From: Halictus rubicundus
Lineage: Eukaryota > Arthropoda > Insecta > Hymenoptera > Halictidae
Length of the DNA stretch: 64,000 nucleotides
Assembly: GCF_050948215.1 (NCBI RefSeq)
Contig: NW_027488819.1
Span: forward strand, 124,001 to 188,000
Direction of reading: 5' to 3'
Shown here: piece after piece, positions 1-11,500 of the stretch
Layout of the letters: the number at the start of each line of letters is the position of its first letter
Numbering within the stretch: position 1 is the first letter of the stretch
Translations under genes and position numbers: made by a program
Notes under the pieces: model-generated
Told to the model about the DNA's origin: nothing
The model's database searches: none
Seen by the model: the letters and a program-made list of their open reading frames with translations, nothing else

Positions 1-890
1 CTATCTTATCCTATCCTCTATCCTATCCTATCATCTATCCTATCCTATCTTCTATCCTATCCTATAATCTATCATATCCTATCCTCTATCCTATCCTATC
101 CTCTATCCTATCCTATCCTCTATCCTATCCTATCCTCTACAATATCGTATCCTCTATCATATCCTTTCGTATCCTCTATCGCATCCTATCCTCTAGCCTA
201 TCCTATCCTCTATCCTATCCTATCATCTATACTATCCTATCCTCTATCCTATCCTATCCTCTATCCTATCCTACCCTCTATCCTATCCTATCGTATCCTC
301 TATCGTATCCTATCCTCTATCCTATCATATCCTCTATCTTATCCTATCCTCTATACTATCCTATCCTCTATCCTATCCTATCCTCTATCCTATCCTATCC
401 TCTATCATATCCTATCCTCTATCCTCTCCTATCCTCTATCCTATCCTATCCTCTATCCTATCCTATCCTCTATCCTATCCTACCCTCTATCCTATCCTTT
501 CGTATCCTCTATCGCAACCTATCCTCTATCCTATCCTATCCTCTATCCTATCCTATCCTCTATCCTATCCTATCCTCTATACTATCCTATCCTCTATCCT
601 ATCCTATCCTATCCTCTATCCTATGCTATCCTCTATCCTATGCTATCCTCTATCCTATCCTATCCTCTATCATATCCTATCCTCTATCCTATTCTATCCT
701 CTATCCTATCCTATCCTCTATCCTATCCTATACTCTATCCTATCCTATCCTCTATCCTATCTTATCCTCTATCTTATCCTATCCTCTATCCTATCCTATC
801 ATCAATCCTATCCTATCTTCTATCCTATCCTATCCTCTATCATATCCTATCCTCTATCCTATCCTATCCTCTATCCTATCCTATCCTCTA
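1..890. repeat. Left higher-order copy, offset 2080 bp (copy 1)
   Basis: This segment recurs at 2081-2970 with the same order of variant monomers. I noticed one substitution (TATCATATCC at 671 against TATCACATCC at 2751). Homology stops near 891, where copy 1 has CTATGCTATCC and copy 2 has CTATTCTATCC. The left limit is the window edge, so the true copy may extend further. It includes a chimeric cassette at 138, where a cassette A first monomer runs into a CpG-doublet block. Confidence 0.85.
402..697. repeat. Short duplicated block, offset 899 bp (copy 1)
   Basis: About 296 bp starting at the TATCATATCC variant match 1301-1596 without a difference that I could see. The block includes the TTTCG...TATCGCAACC CpG doublet and the paired TATGC monomers. 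It ends where copy 2 reads ATTCTATCTTC instead of ATTCTATCCTC. It is nested inside the 2080 bp unit. Confidence 0.8.
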
Positions 891-1305
891 TCCTATGCTA
901 TCCTCTATCCTATCTTATCCTCTATCTTATCCTATCCTCTATCCTATCCTATCATCAATCCTATCCTATCTTCTATCCTATCCTATCCTCTATCATATCC
1001 TATCCTCTATCCTATCCTATCCTCTATCCTATCCTATCCTCTATCCTATCCTATCCTCTATCCTATCCTATCCTCTATCATATCCTATCCTCTATCCTAT
1101 TCTATCCTCTATCCTATCCTATCCTCTATCCTATCCTATCCTCTATCCTATCCTATTCTCTATCCTATCCTATCGTATCCTCTGTCCTATCCTATCCTCT
1201 ATCCGATCCTATCTTCTATCCTATCCTATCCACTATCATATCCTATCCTCTATCCTATTCTATCCTCTATCCTATCCTATCCTCTATCCTATCTTATCCT
1301 CTATC
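813..1305. repeat. Duplicated block, offset 780 bp (copy 1)
   Basis: About 493 bp matching 1593-2085. One substitution was noticed: TATCCTATCC at 1081 against TATGCTATCC at 1861. The block carries CTCTGTCC, TCCGATCC and TATCCACTATC variants in the same order as its copy. Confidence 0.82.
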
Positions 1306-1596
1306 ATATCCTATCCTCTATCCTCTCCTATCCTCTATCCTATCCTATCCTCTATCCTATCCTATCCTCTATCCTATCCTACCCTCTATCCTATCCTTTC
1401 GTATCCTCTATCGCAACCTATCCTCTATCCTATCCTATCCTCTATCCTATCCTATCCTCTATCCTATCCTATCCTCTATACTATCCTATCCTCTATCCTA
1501 TCCTATCCTATCCTCTATCCTATGCTATCCTCTATCCTATGCTATCCTCTATCCTATCCTATCCTCTATCATATCCTATCCTCTATCCTATTCTAT
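1301..1596. repeat. Short duplicated block, offset 899 bp (copy 2)
   Basis: Second copy of 402-697. It joins directly at about 1593 to the second copy of the 780 bp-offset block, so the interval is a mosaic of two exchange events. Confidence 0.8.
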
Positions 1597-2085
1597 CTTC
1601 TATCCTATCCTATCCTCTATCATATCCTATCCTCTATCCTATCCTATCCTCTATCCTATCCTATCCTCTATCCTATGCTATCCTCTATCCTATCTTATCC
1701 TCTATCTTATCCTATCCTCTATCCTATCCTATCATCAATCCTATCCTATCTTCTATCCTATCCTATCCTCTATCATATCCTATCCTCTATCCTATCCTAT
1801 CCTCTATCCTATCCTATCCTCTATCCTATCCTATCCTCTATCCTATCCTATCCTCTATCATATGCTATCCTCTATCCTATTCTATCCTCTATCCTATCCT
1901 ATCCTCTATCCTATCCTATCCTCTATCCTATCCTATTCTCTATCCTATCCTATCGTATCCTCTGTCCTATCCTATCCTCTATCCGATCCTATCTTCTATC
2001 CTATCCTATCCACTATCATATCCTATCCTCTATCCTATTCTATCCTCTATCCTATCCTATCCTCTATCCTATCTTATCCTCTATC
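1593..2085. repeat. Duplicated block, offset 780 bp (copy 2)
   Basis: Second copy of 813-1305. It runs directly into the 2080 bp-offset copy at 2081, so the two events share a breakpoint within a few bases. Confidence 0.82.
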
Positions 2086-2970
2086 TTATCCTATCCTCTA
2101 TCCTATCCTATCATCTATCCTATCCTATCTTCTATCCTATCCTATAATCTATCATATCCTATCCTCTATCCTATCCTATCCTCTATCCTATCCTATCCTC
2201 TATCCTATCCTATCCTCTACAATATCGTATCCTCTATCATATCCTTTCGTATCCTCTATCGCATCCTATCCTCTAGCCTATCCTATCCTCTATCCTATCC
2301 TATCATCTATACTATCCTATCCTCTATCCTATCCTATCCTCTATCCTATCCTACCCTCTATCCTATCCTATCGTATCCTCTATCGTATCCTATCCTCTAT
2401 CCTATCATATCCTCTATCTTATCCTATCCTCTATACTATCCTATCCTCTATCCTATCCTATCCTCTATCCTATCCTATCCTCTATCATATCCTATCCTCT
2501 ATCCTCTCCTATCCTCTATCCTATCCTATCCTCTATCCTATCCTATCCTCTATCCTATCCTACCCTCTATCCTATCCTTTCGTATCCTCTATCGCAACCT
2601 ATCCTCTATCCTATCCTATCCTCTATCCTATCCTATCCTCTATCCTATCCTATCCTCTATACTATCCTATCCTCTATCCTATCCTATCCTATCCTCTATC
2701 CTATGCTATCCTCTATCCTATGCTATCCTCTATCCTATCCTATCCTCTATCACATCCTATCCTCTATCCTATTCTATCCTCTATCCTATCCTATCCTCTA
2801 TCCTATCCTATACTCTATCCTATCCTATCCTCTATCCTATCTTATCCTCTATCTTATCCTATCCTCTATCCTATCCTATCATCAATCCTATCCTATCTTC
2901 TATCCTATCCTATCCTCTATCATATCCTATCCTCTATCCTATCCTATCCTCTATCCTATCCTATCCTCTA
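2081..2970. repeat. Left higher-order copy, offset 2080 bp (copy 2)
   Basis: Second copy of 1-890 in the same orientation. The ATGs at 623 and 2703 and the chimeric cassette at 138 and 2218 keep the exact 2080 bp spacing. The gene-free sequence between the copies is itself built from the 899 and 780 bp duplications. Confidence 0.85.
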
Positions 2971-5900
2971 TTCTATCCTATCCTCTATCCTATCCTATCC
3001 TCTATCCTATCCTATCTTCTATCCTATCCTATCCTCTATCATATCCTATCCTATATCATCTCCTATCCTCTATCCTATCCTACCCTCTATCCTATCCTTT
3101 CGTATCTTCTATCGCATCCTATCCTCTATCCTATCCTATCCTCTACAATATCGTACCCTCTATCATATCCTTTCCTCTTTCCTATAATATCATCTATCCT
3201 ATCGTATCCTCTATCATATCCTATCCTCTATCCTATCCTATCGTCTATCCTATCCTATCCTCTATCATATCCTATCCTATATCCTCTCCTATCCTCTATC
3301 CTATCCTATCCTCTATCCTATCCTACCCTCTATCCTATCCTTTCGTATCTTCTATCGCATCCTATCCTCTATCCTATCCTATCCTCTACAATATCGTACC
3401 CTCTATCATATCCTTTCCTCTTTCCTATAATATCATCTATCCTATCGTATCCTCTATCATATCCTACCCTCTATCCTATCCTATCGTATCCTCTATCGTA
3501 TCCTATCCTCTATCCTATCCTATCCTCTATTATATCCTATCCCCTATTCTATCCTATCCTCTATCCTATCCTATCTTCTATCCTATCCTATCCTCTATCA
3601 TATCCTATCCTCTATCCTATCCTATCCTCTATCCTATCCTATCCTCTATCCTATCCTATCCTCTATACTATCCTATCCTCTATCCTATCCTATCCTATCC
3701 TCTATCCTATGCTATCCTCTATCCTATGCTATCCTCTATCCTATCCTATCCTCTATCATATCCTATCCTCTATCCTATTCTATCCTCTATACTATCCTAT
3801 CCTCTATCCTATCCTATCCTCTATCCTATCCTATCCTCTATCCTATCTTATCCTCTATCTTATCCTATCCTCTATCCTATCCTATCATCAATCCTATCCT
3901 ATCTTCTATCCTATCCTATCCTCTATCATATCCTATCCTCTATCCTATCCTATCCTCTATCCTATCCTATCCTCTATTCTATCCTATCCTCTATCCTATC
4001 TTATCCTCTATCCTATCCTATCTTCTATCCTATCCTATCCTCTATCATATCCTATCCTATATCCTCTCCTATCCTCTATCCTATCCTATCCTCTATCCTA
4101 TCCTATCCTCTATCCTATCCTATCGTCTATCCTATCCTATCCTCTATCATATCCTATCCTATATCCTCTCCTATCCTCTATCCTATCCTATCCTCTATCC
4201 TATCCTACCCTCTATCCTATCCTTTCGTATCTTCTATCGCATCCTAATCTCTATCCTATCCTATCCTCTACAATATCGTACCCTCTATCATATCCTTTCC
4301 TCTTTCCTATAATATCATCTATCCTATCGTATCCTCTATCATATCCTACCCTCTATCCTATCCTATCGTATCCTCTATCGTATCCTATCCTCTATCCTAT
4401 CCTATCCTCTATTATATCCTATCCCCTATTCTATCCTATCCTCTATCCTATCCTATCTTCTATCCTATCCTATCCTCTATCATATCCTATCCTCTATCCT
4501 CTCCTATCCTCTATCCTATCCTATCCTCTATCCTATCCTATCCTCTATCGTATCCTATCATCTATCCTATCATATCCTCTATCTTATCCTATCCTCTATA
4601 CTATCCTATCCTCTATCCTATCCTATCCTCTATCCTATCCTATCCTCTACCATATCCTATCCTCTATCCTCTCCTATCCTCTATCCTATCCTATCCTCTA
4701 TCCTATCCTACCCTCTATCCTATCCTTTCGTATCCTCTATCGCATCCTATCCTCTATCCTATCCTATCCTCTATCCTATCCTATCCTCTATACTATCCTA
4801 TCCTCTATCCTATCCTATCCTATCCTCTATCCTATGCTATCCTCTATCCGATCCTATCCTCTATCCTATCCTATCCTCTATCGTATCCTATCCTCTATCC
4901 TATCCTATCCTCTATCCTATCCTATCCTCTACAATATCGTATCCTCTATCATATCTTTTCCTCTTTCCTATAATATCATCTATCCTATCGTATCCTCTAT
5001 CTTATCCTATCCTCTATCCTATCCTATCATCTATCCTATCCTATCCTCTATCCTATGCTATCCTCTATCCTATCCTATCCTCTATCCTATGCTATCCTCT
5101 ATCCTATCCTCTATCATATCCTATCCTCTATCCTATTCTATCCTCTATCCTATCCTATCCTCTATCCTATCCTATCCTCTATCCTATCCTATTCTCTATC
5201 CTATCCTATCGTATCCTCTGTCCTATCCTATCCTCTATCCGATCCTATCTTCTATCCTATCCTATAATCTATCATATCCTATCCTCTATCCTATCCTATC
5301 CTCTATCCTATCCTATCCTCTATCCTATCCTATCCTCTACAATATCGTATCCTCTATCATATCCTTTCGTATCCTCTATCGCATCCTATCCTCTATCCTA
5401 TCCTATCCTCTATCCTATCCTATCATCTATACTATCCTATCCTCTATCCTATCCTATCCTCTATCCTATCCTACCCTCTATCCTATCCTATCGTATCCTC
5501 TATCGTATCCTATCCTCTATCCTATCCTATCCTCTATCATATCCTATCCTCTATCCTCTCCTATCCTCTATCCTATCCTATCCTCTATCCTATCCTACCC
5601 TCTATCCTATCCTTTCGTATCCTCTATCGCATCCTATCCTCTATCCTATCCTATCCTCTATCCTATCCTATCATCTATACTATCCTATCCTCTATCCTAT
5701 CCTATCCTCTATCCTATCCTACCCTCTATCCTATCCTATCGTATCCTCTATCGTATCCTATCCTCTATCCTATCCTATCCTCTATTATATCCTATCCCCT
5801 ATTCTATCCTATCCTCTATCCTATCCTATCTTCTATCCTATCCTATCCTCTATCATATCCTATCCTCTATCCTCTCCTATCCTCTATCCTATCCTATCCT

Positions 5901-6560
5901 CTATCCTATCCTACCCTCTATCCTATCCTTTCGTATCCTCTATCGCATCCTATCCTCTATCCTATCCTATCCTCTATCCTATCCTATCCTCTATACTATC
6001 CTATCCTCTATCCTATCCTATCCTATCCTCTATCCTATGCTATCCTCTATCCTATCCTATCCTCTATCCTATCCTATCCTCTATCCTATCCTACCCTCTA
6101 TCCTATCCTATCGTATCCTCTATCGTATCCTATCCTCTATCCTCTCCTATCCTCTATCCTATCCTATCCTCCATCCTATCCTACCCTCTATCCTATCCTT
6201 TCGTATCCTCTATCGCAACCTATCCTCTATCCTATCCTATCCTCTATCCTATCCTATCCTCTATCCTATCCTATCCTCTATACTATCCTATCCTCTATCC
6301 TATCCTATCCTATCCTCTATCCTATGCTATCCTCTATCCTATGCTATCCTCTATCCTATCCTATCCTCTATCATATCCTATCCTCTATCCTATTCTATCC
6401 TCTATCCTATCCTATCCTCTATCCTATCCTATCCTCTATCCTATCCTATCCTCTATCCTATCTTATCCTCTATCTTATCCTATCCTCTATCCTATCCTAT
6501 CATCAATCCTATCCTATCTTCTATCCTATCCTATCCTCTATCATATCCTATCCTCTATCT
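2971..6560. repeat. Monomer array with paired cassette A copies and mixed partial duplications
   Basis: No gene is visible. The segment is satellite monomers with marker variants. Cassette A copies that read TACAATATCGTACCCTC in their first monomer start at about 3144, 3387 and 4269. The first pair is 243 bp apart, the same spacing as the pairs at 6782/7025 and 7788/8031, so this piece shares ancestry with the 1006 bp units. Two-pentamer short monomers occur near 5101. Confidence 0.85.
3144..3211 (+). repeat. Cassette A: four divergent 17 bp monomers in fixed order (first full copy)
   Basis: The consensus order is TACAATATCGTATCCTC, TATCATATCCTTTCCTC, TTTCCTATAATATCATC, TATCCTATCGTATCCTC: 4 x 17 = 68 bp with no phase shift. 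This copy has GTACCC in monomer 1. By eye about thirty copies exist, among them 4269, 6782, 7025, 7788 and 8031, and later ones with third monomers near 9707, 10672, 11471, 13698, 17301, 18354, 23277, 24332, 29811, 30051, 33335, 36541, 40010, 46556, 50052, 52929, 59580 and 63829. The TATAA in monomer 3 supplies most in-frame stops that end the long spurious frames. Whether the cassette binds a protein is unknown. Confidence 0.85.
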
Positions 6561-7566
6561 TATCCTATCCTCTATCCTATCCTATCCTCTATTCTATCCT
6601 ATCCTCTATCCTATCCTATCCTCTATCCTATCCTATCTTCTATCCTATCCTATCCTCTATCATATCCTATCCTATATCCTCTCCTATCCTCTATCCTATC
6701 CTATCCTCTATCCTATCCTACCCTCTATCCTATCCTTTCGTATCTTCTATCGCATCCTATCCTCTATCCTATCCTATCCTCTACAATATCGTACCCTCTA
6801 TCATATCCTTTCCTCTTTCCTATAATATCATCTATCCTATCGTATCCTCTATCATATCCTATCCTCTATCCTATCCTATCGTCTATCCTATCCTATCCTC
6901 TATCATATCCTATCCTGTATCCTCTCCTATCCTCTATCCTATCCTATCCTCTATCCTATCCTACCCTCTATCCTATCCTTTCGTATCTTCTATCGCATCC
7001 TATCCTCTATCCTATCCTATCCTCTACAATATCGTACCCTCTATCATATCCTTTCCTCTTTCCTATAATATCATCTATCCTATCGTATCCTCTATCATAT
7101 CCTACCCTCTATCCTATCCTATCGTATCCTCTATCGTATCCTATCCTCTATCCTATCCTATCCTCTATTATATCCTATCCCCTATTCTATCCTATCCTCT
7201 ATCCTATCCTATCTTCTATCCTATCCTATCCTCTATCATATCCTATCCTCTATCCTCTCCTATCCTCTATCCTATCCTATCCTCTATCCTATCCTATCCT
7301 CTATCGTATCCTATCATCTATCCTATCATATCCTCTATCTTATCCTATCCTCTATACTATCCTATCCTCTATCCTATCCTATCCTCTATCCTATCCTATC
7401 CTCTACCATATCCTATCCTATATCCTCTCCTATCCTCTATCCTATCCTATCCTCTATCCTATCCTACCCTCTATCCTATCCTTTCGTATCCTCTATCGCA
7501 TCCTATCCTCTATCCTATCCTATCCTCTATCCTATCCTATCCTCTATACTATCCTATCCTCTATCC
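6561..7566. repeat. 1006 bp higher-order unit, copy 1
   Basis: Tandem with 7567-8572 at an exact offset of 1006 bp (for example CTATTC at 6589 and 7595; cassette A pairs at 6782/7025 and 7788/8031). It carries TATTATATCCTATCCCC, TATCCTCTCC and CpG-doublet monomers in the same order as copy 2. 1006 is not a multiple of 17 because some monomers have 22 or 12 bp. Confidence 0.88.
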
Positions 7567-8572
7567 TATCCTATCCTCTATCCTATCCTATCCTCTATTC
7601 TATCCTATCCTCTATCCTATCCTATCCTCTATCCTATCCTATCTTCTATCCTATCCTATCCTCTATCATATCCTATCCTATATCCTCTCCTATCCTCTAT
7701 CCTATCCTATCCTCTATCCTATCCTACCCTCTATCCTATCCTTTCGTATCTTCTATCGCATCCTATCCTCTATCCTATCCTATCCTCTACAATATCGTAC
7801 CCTCTATCATATCCTTTCCTCTTTCCTATAATATCATCTATCCTATCGTATCCTCTATCATATCCTATCCTCTATCCTATCCTATCGTCTATCCTATCCT
7901 ATCCTCTATCATATCCTATCCTGTATCCTCTCCTATCCTCTATCCTATCCTATCCTCTATCCTATCCTACCCTCTATCCTATCCTTTCGTATCTTCTATC
8001 GCATCCTATCCTCTATCCTATCCTATCCTCTACAATATCGTACCCTCTATCATATCCTTTCCTCTTTCCTATAATATCATCTATCCTATCGTATCCTCTA
8101 TCATATCCTACCCTCTATCCTATCCTATCGTATCCTCTATCGTATCCTATCCTCTATCCTATCCTATCCTCTATTATATCCTATCCCCTATTCTATCCTA
8201 TCCTCTATCCTATCCTATCTTCTATCCTATCCTATCCTCTATCATATCCTATCCTCTATCCTCTCCTATCCTCTATCCTATCCTATCCTCTATCCTATCC
8301 TATCCTCTATCGTATCCTATCATCTATCCTATCATATCCTCTATCTTATCCTATCCTCTATACTATCCTATCCTCTATCCTATCCTATCCTCTATCCTAT
8401 CCTATCCTCTACCATATCCTATCCTATATCCTCTCCTATCCTCTATCCTATCCTATCCTCTATCCTATCCTACCCTCTATCCTATCCTTTCGTATCCTCT
8501 ATCGCATCCTATCCTCTATCCTATCCTATCCTCTATCCTATCCTATCCTCTATACTATCCTATCCTCTATCC
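7567..8572. repeat. 1006 bp higher-order unit, copy 2
   Basis: Immediately follows copy 1. Homology with the start of another unit fails after about 8573, where a four-pentamer monomer and a TATGC variant follow instead. Confidence 0.88.
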
Positions 8573-11500
8573 TATCCTATCCTATCCTCTATCCTATGCT
8601 ATCCTCTATCCGATCCTATCCTCTATCCTATCCTATCCTCTATCGTATCCTATCCTCTATCCTATCCTATCCTCTATCTTATCCTATCCTCTATCCTATC
8701 CAATCCTCTATCCTATCCTCTATCCGATCCTATCTTCTATCCTATCCTATCCTCTATCATATCCTATCCTCTATCCTATCCTATCTTCTATCCTATCCTA
8801 TCCTATCCTCTATCCTATCCTATCATCTATCCTATCCTATCCTCTATCCTATCCTATCCTCTATCCTATCCTATCCTCTATCATATCCTATCCTCTATCC
8901 TATCCTATCGTCTATCCTATCATATCCTCTTTCTTATCCTATCCTCTATACTATCCTATCCTCTATCCTATCCTATCCTCTATCCTATCCTATCCTCTAT
9001 CCTATCCTATCCTCTATCCTATCCTATACTCTATCATATCCTATCCTCTATCCTCTCCTATCCTCTATCCTATCCTATCCTCTATCCTATCCTATCCTCT
9101 ATCCTATCCTACCCTCTATCCTATCCTTTCGTATCCTCTATCGCATCCTATCCTCTATCCTATCCTATCCTCTATCCTATCCTATCCTCTGTACTATCCT
9201 ATCCTCTATCCTATCCTATCCTATCCTCTATCCTATGCTATCCTCTATCCTATCCTATCCTCTATCCTATCCTATCCTCTATCCTATCCTACCCTCTATC
9301 CTATCCTATCGTATCCTCTATCGTATCCTATCCTCTATCCTATCCTATCCTCTATCCTATCCTATCCTCTATCCTATCCTATCCTATTCTCTATCCTATC
9401 CTATCGTATCCTCTGTCCTATCCTATCCTCTATCCGATCCTATCTTCTATCCTATCCTATCCTCTATCATATCCTATCCTCTATCCTATTCTATCCTCTA
9501 TCCTATCCTATCCTCTATCCTATCTTATCCTCTATCTTATCCTATCCTCTATCCTATCCTATCATCTATCCTATCCTATCTTCTATCCTATCCTATAATC
9601 TATCATATCCTATCCTCTATCCTATCCTATCCTCTATCCTATCCTATCCTCTATCCTATCCTATCCTCTACAATATCGTACCCTCTATCATATCCTTTCC
9701 TCTTTCCTATAATATCATCTATCCTATCGTATCCTCTATCATATCCTATCCTCTATCCTATCCTATCGTCTATCCTATCATATCCTCTATCTTATCCTAT
9801 CCTCTATACTATCCTATCCTCTATCCTATCCTATCCTCTATCCTATCCTATCCTCTATCCTATCCTATCCTCTATCCTATCCTACCCTCTATCCTATCCT
9901 TTCGTATCCTCTATCGCAACCTATCCTCTATCCTATCCTATCCTCTATCCTATCCTATCCTCTATCCTATCCTATCCTCTATCTTATCCTATCCTCTATC
10001 CTATCCAATCCTCTATCCTATCCTCTATCCGATCCCATCTTCTATCCTATCCTATCCTCTATCATATCCTATCCTGTATCCCATCCTATCGTATCCTATC
10101 CTCTATCCTATCCTATCCTCTATCCTATCATATCACCTATCTTATCCTCTATCTTATCCTATCCTCTATCCTATCCTATCATCTATCCTATCCTATCTTC
10201 TATCCTATCCTATCCTCTATCATATCCTATCCTCTATCCTATCCTATCCTCTATCCTATCCTATCCTCTATCCTATCCTATCCTCTATCCTATCCTATCC
10301 TCTATCCTATCCTATCCTCTATCCTCTATCCTATCCTATCCTCTATCCTATCCTATCTTCTATCCTATCCTATCCTCTATCATATCCTATCCTCTATCCT
10401 ATCCTATCCTCTATCCTATGCTATCCTCTATCCTATCTTATCCTCTATCTTATCCTATCCTCTATCCTATCCTATCATCAATCCTATCCTATCTTCTATC
10501 CTATCCTATCCTCTATCATATCCTATCCTCTATCCTATCCTATCCTCTATCCTATCCTATCCTCTATCCTATCCTATCCTCTATCCTATCCTATCCTCTA
10601 TCCTATCCTATCCTCTATCCTATCCTATCCTCTACAATATCGTATCCTCTATCATATCCTTTCCTCTTTCCTATAATATCATCTATCCTATCGTATCCTC
10701 TGTCTTATCCTATCCTCTATCCTATCCTATCATCTATCCTATCCTATCCTCTATCCTATCCTATCCTCTATCCTATCCTATCCTCTATCATATCCTATCC
10801 TCTATCCTATCCTATCGTCTATCCTATCATATCCTCTATCTTATCCTATCCTCTATACTATCCTATCCTCTATCCTATCCTATCCTCTATCCTATCCTAT
10901 CCTCTATCATATCCTATCCTCTATCCTCTCCTATCCTCTATCCTATCCTATCCTCTATCCTATCCTATCCTCTATCCTATCCTACCCTCTATCCTATCCT
11001 TTCGTATCCTCTATCGCATCCTATACTCTATCCTATCCTATCCTCTATCCTATCCTATCCTCTGTACTATCCTATCCTCTATCCTATCCTATCCTATCCT
11101 CTATCCTATGCTATCCTCTATCCTATCCTATCCTCTATCCTATCCTATCCTCTATCCTATCCTACCCTCTATCCTATCCTATCGTATCCTCTATCGTATC
11201 CTATCCTCTATCCTATCCTATCCTCTATCCTATCCTATCCTCTATCCTATCCTATCCTCTATCCTATCCTATTCTCTATCCTATCCTATCGTGTCCTCTG
11301 TCCTATCCTATCCTCTATCCGATCCTATCTTCTATCCTATCCTATCCTCTATCATATCCTATCCTCTATCCTATTCTATCCTCTATCCTATCCTATCCTC
11401 TATCCTATCCTATCCTCTATCCTATCCTATCCTCTACAATATCGTACCCTCTATCATATCCTTTCCTCTTTCCTATAATATCATCTATCCTATCGTATCC

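Noticed and set aside
3144..3211. TATAATATC in cassette A looks like a TATA box or bacterial -10 element
   Set aside because: It is a variant of the same monomer, repeated dozens of times with no -35 element, no gene downstream and no initiator.
640..6825. Very long + strand open reading frames (up to about 2,061 codons) in all three frames
   Set aside because: They translate the satellite monomer. All three frames give the same 17-residue cycle, starts and stops come from single variant monomers, and there is no codon bias, domain, ribosome site or promoter.
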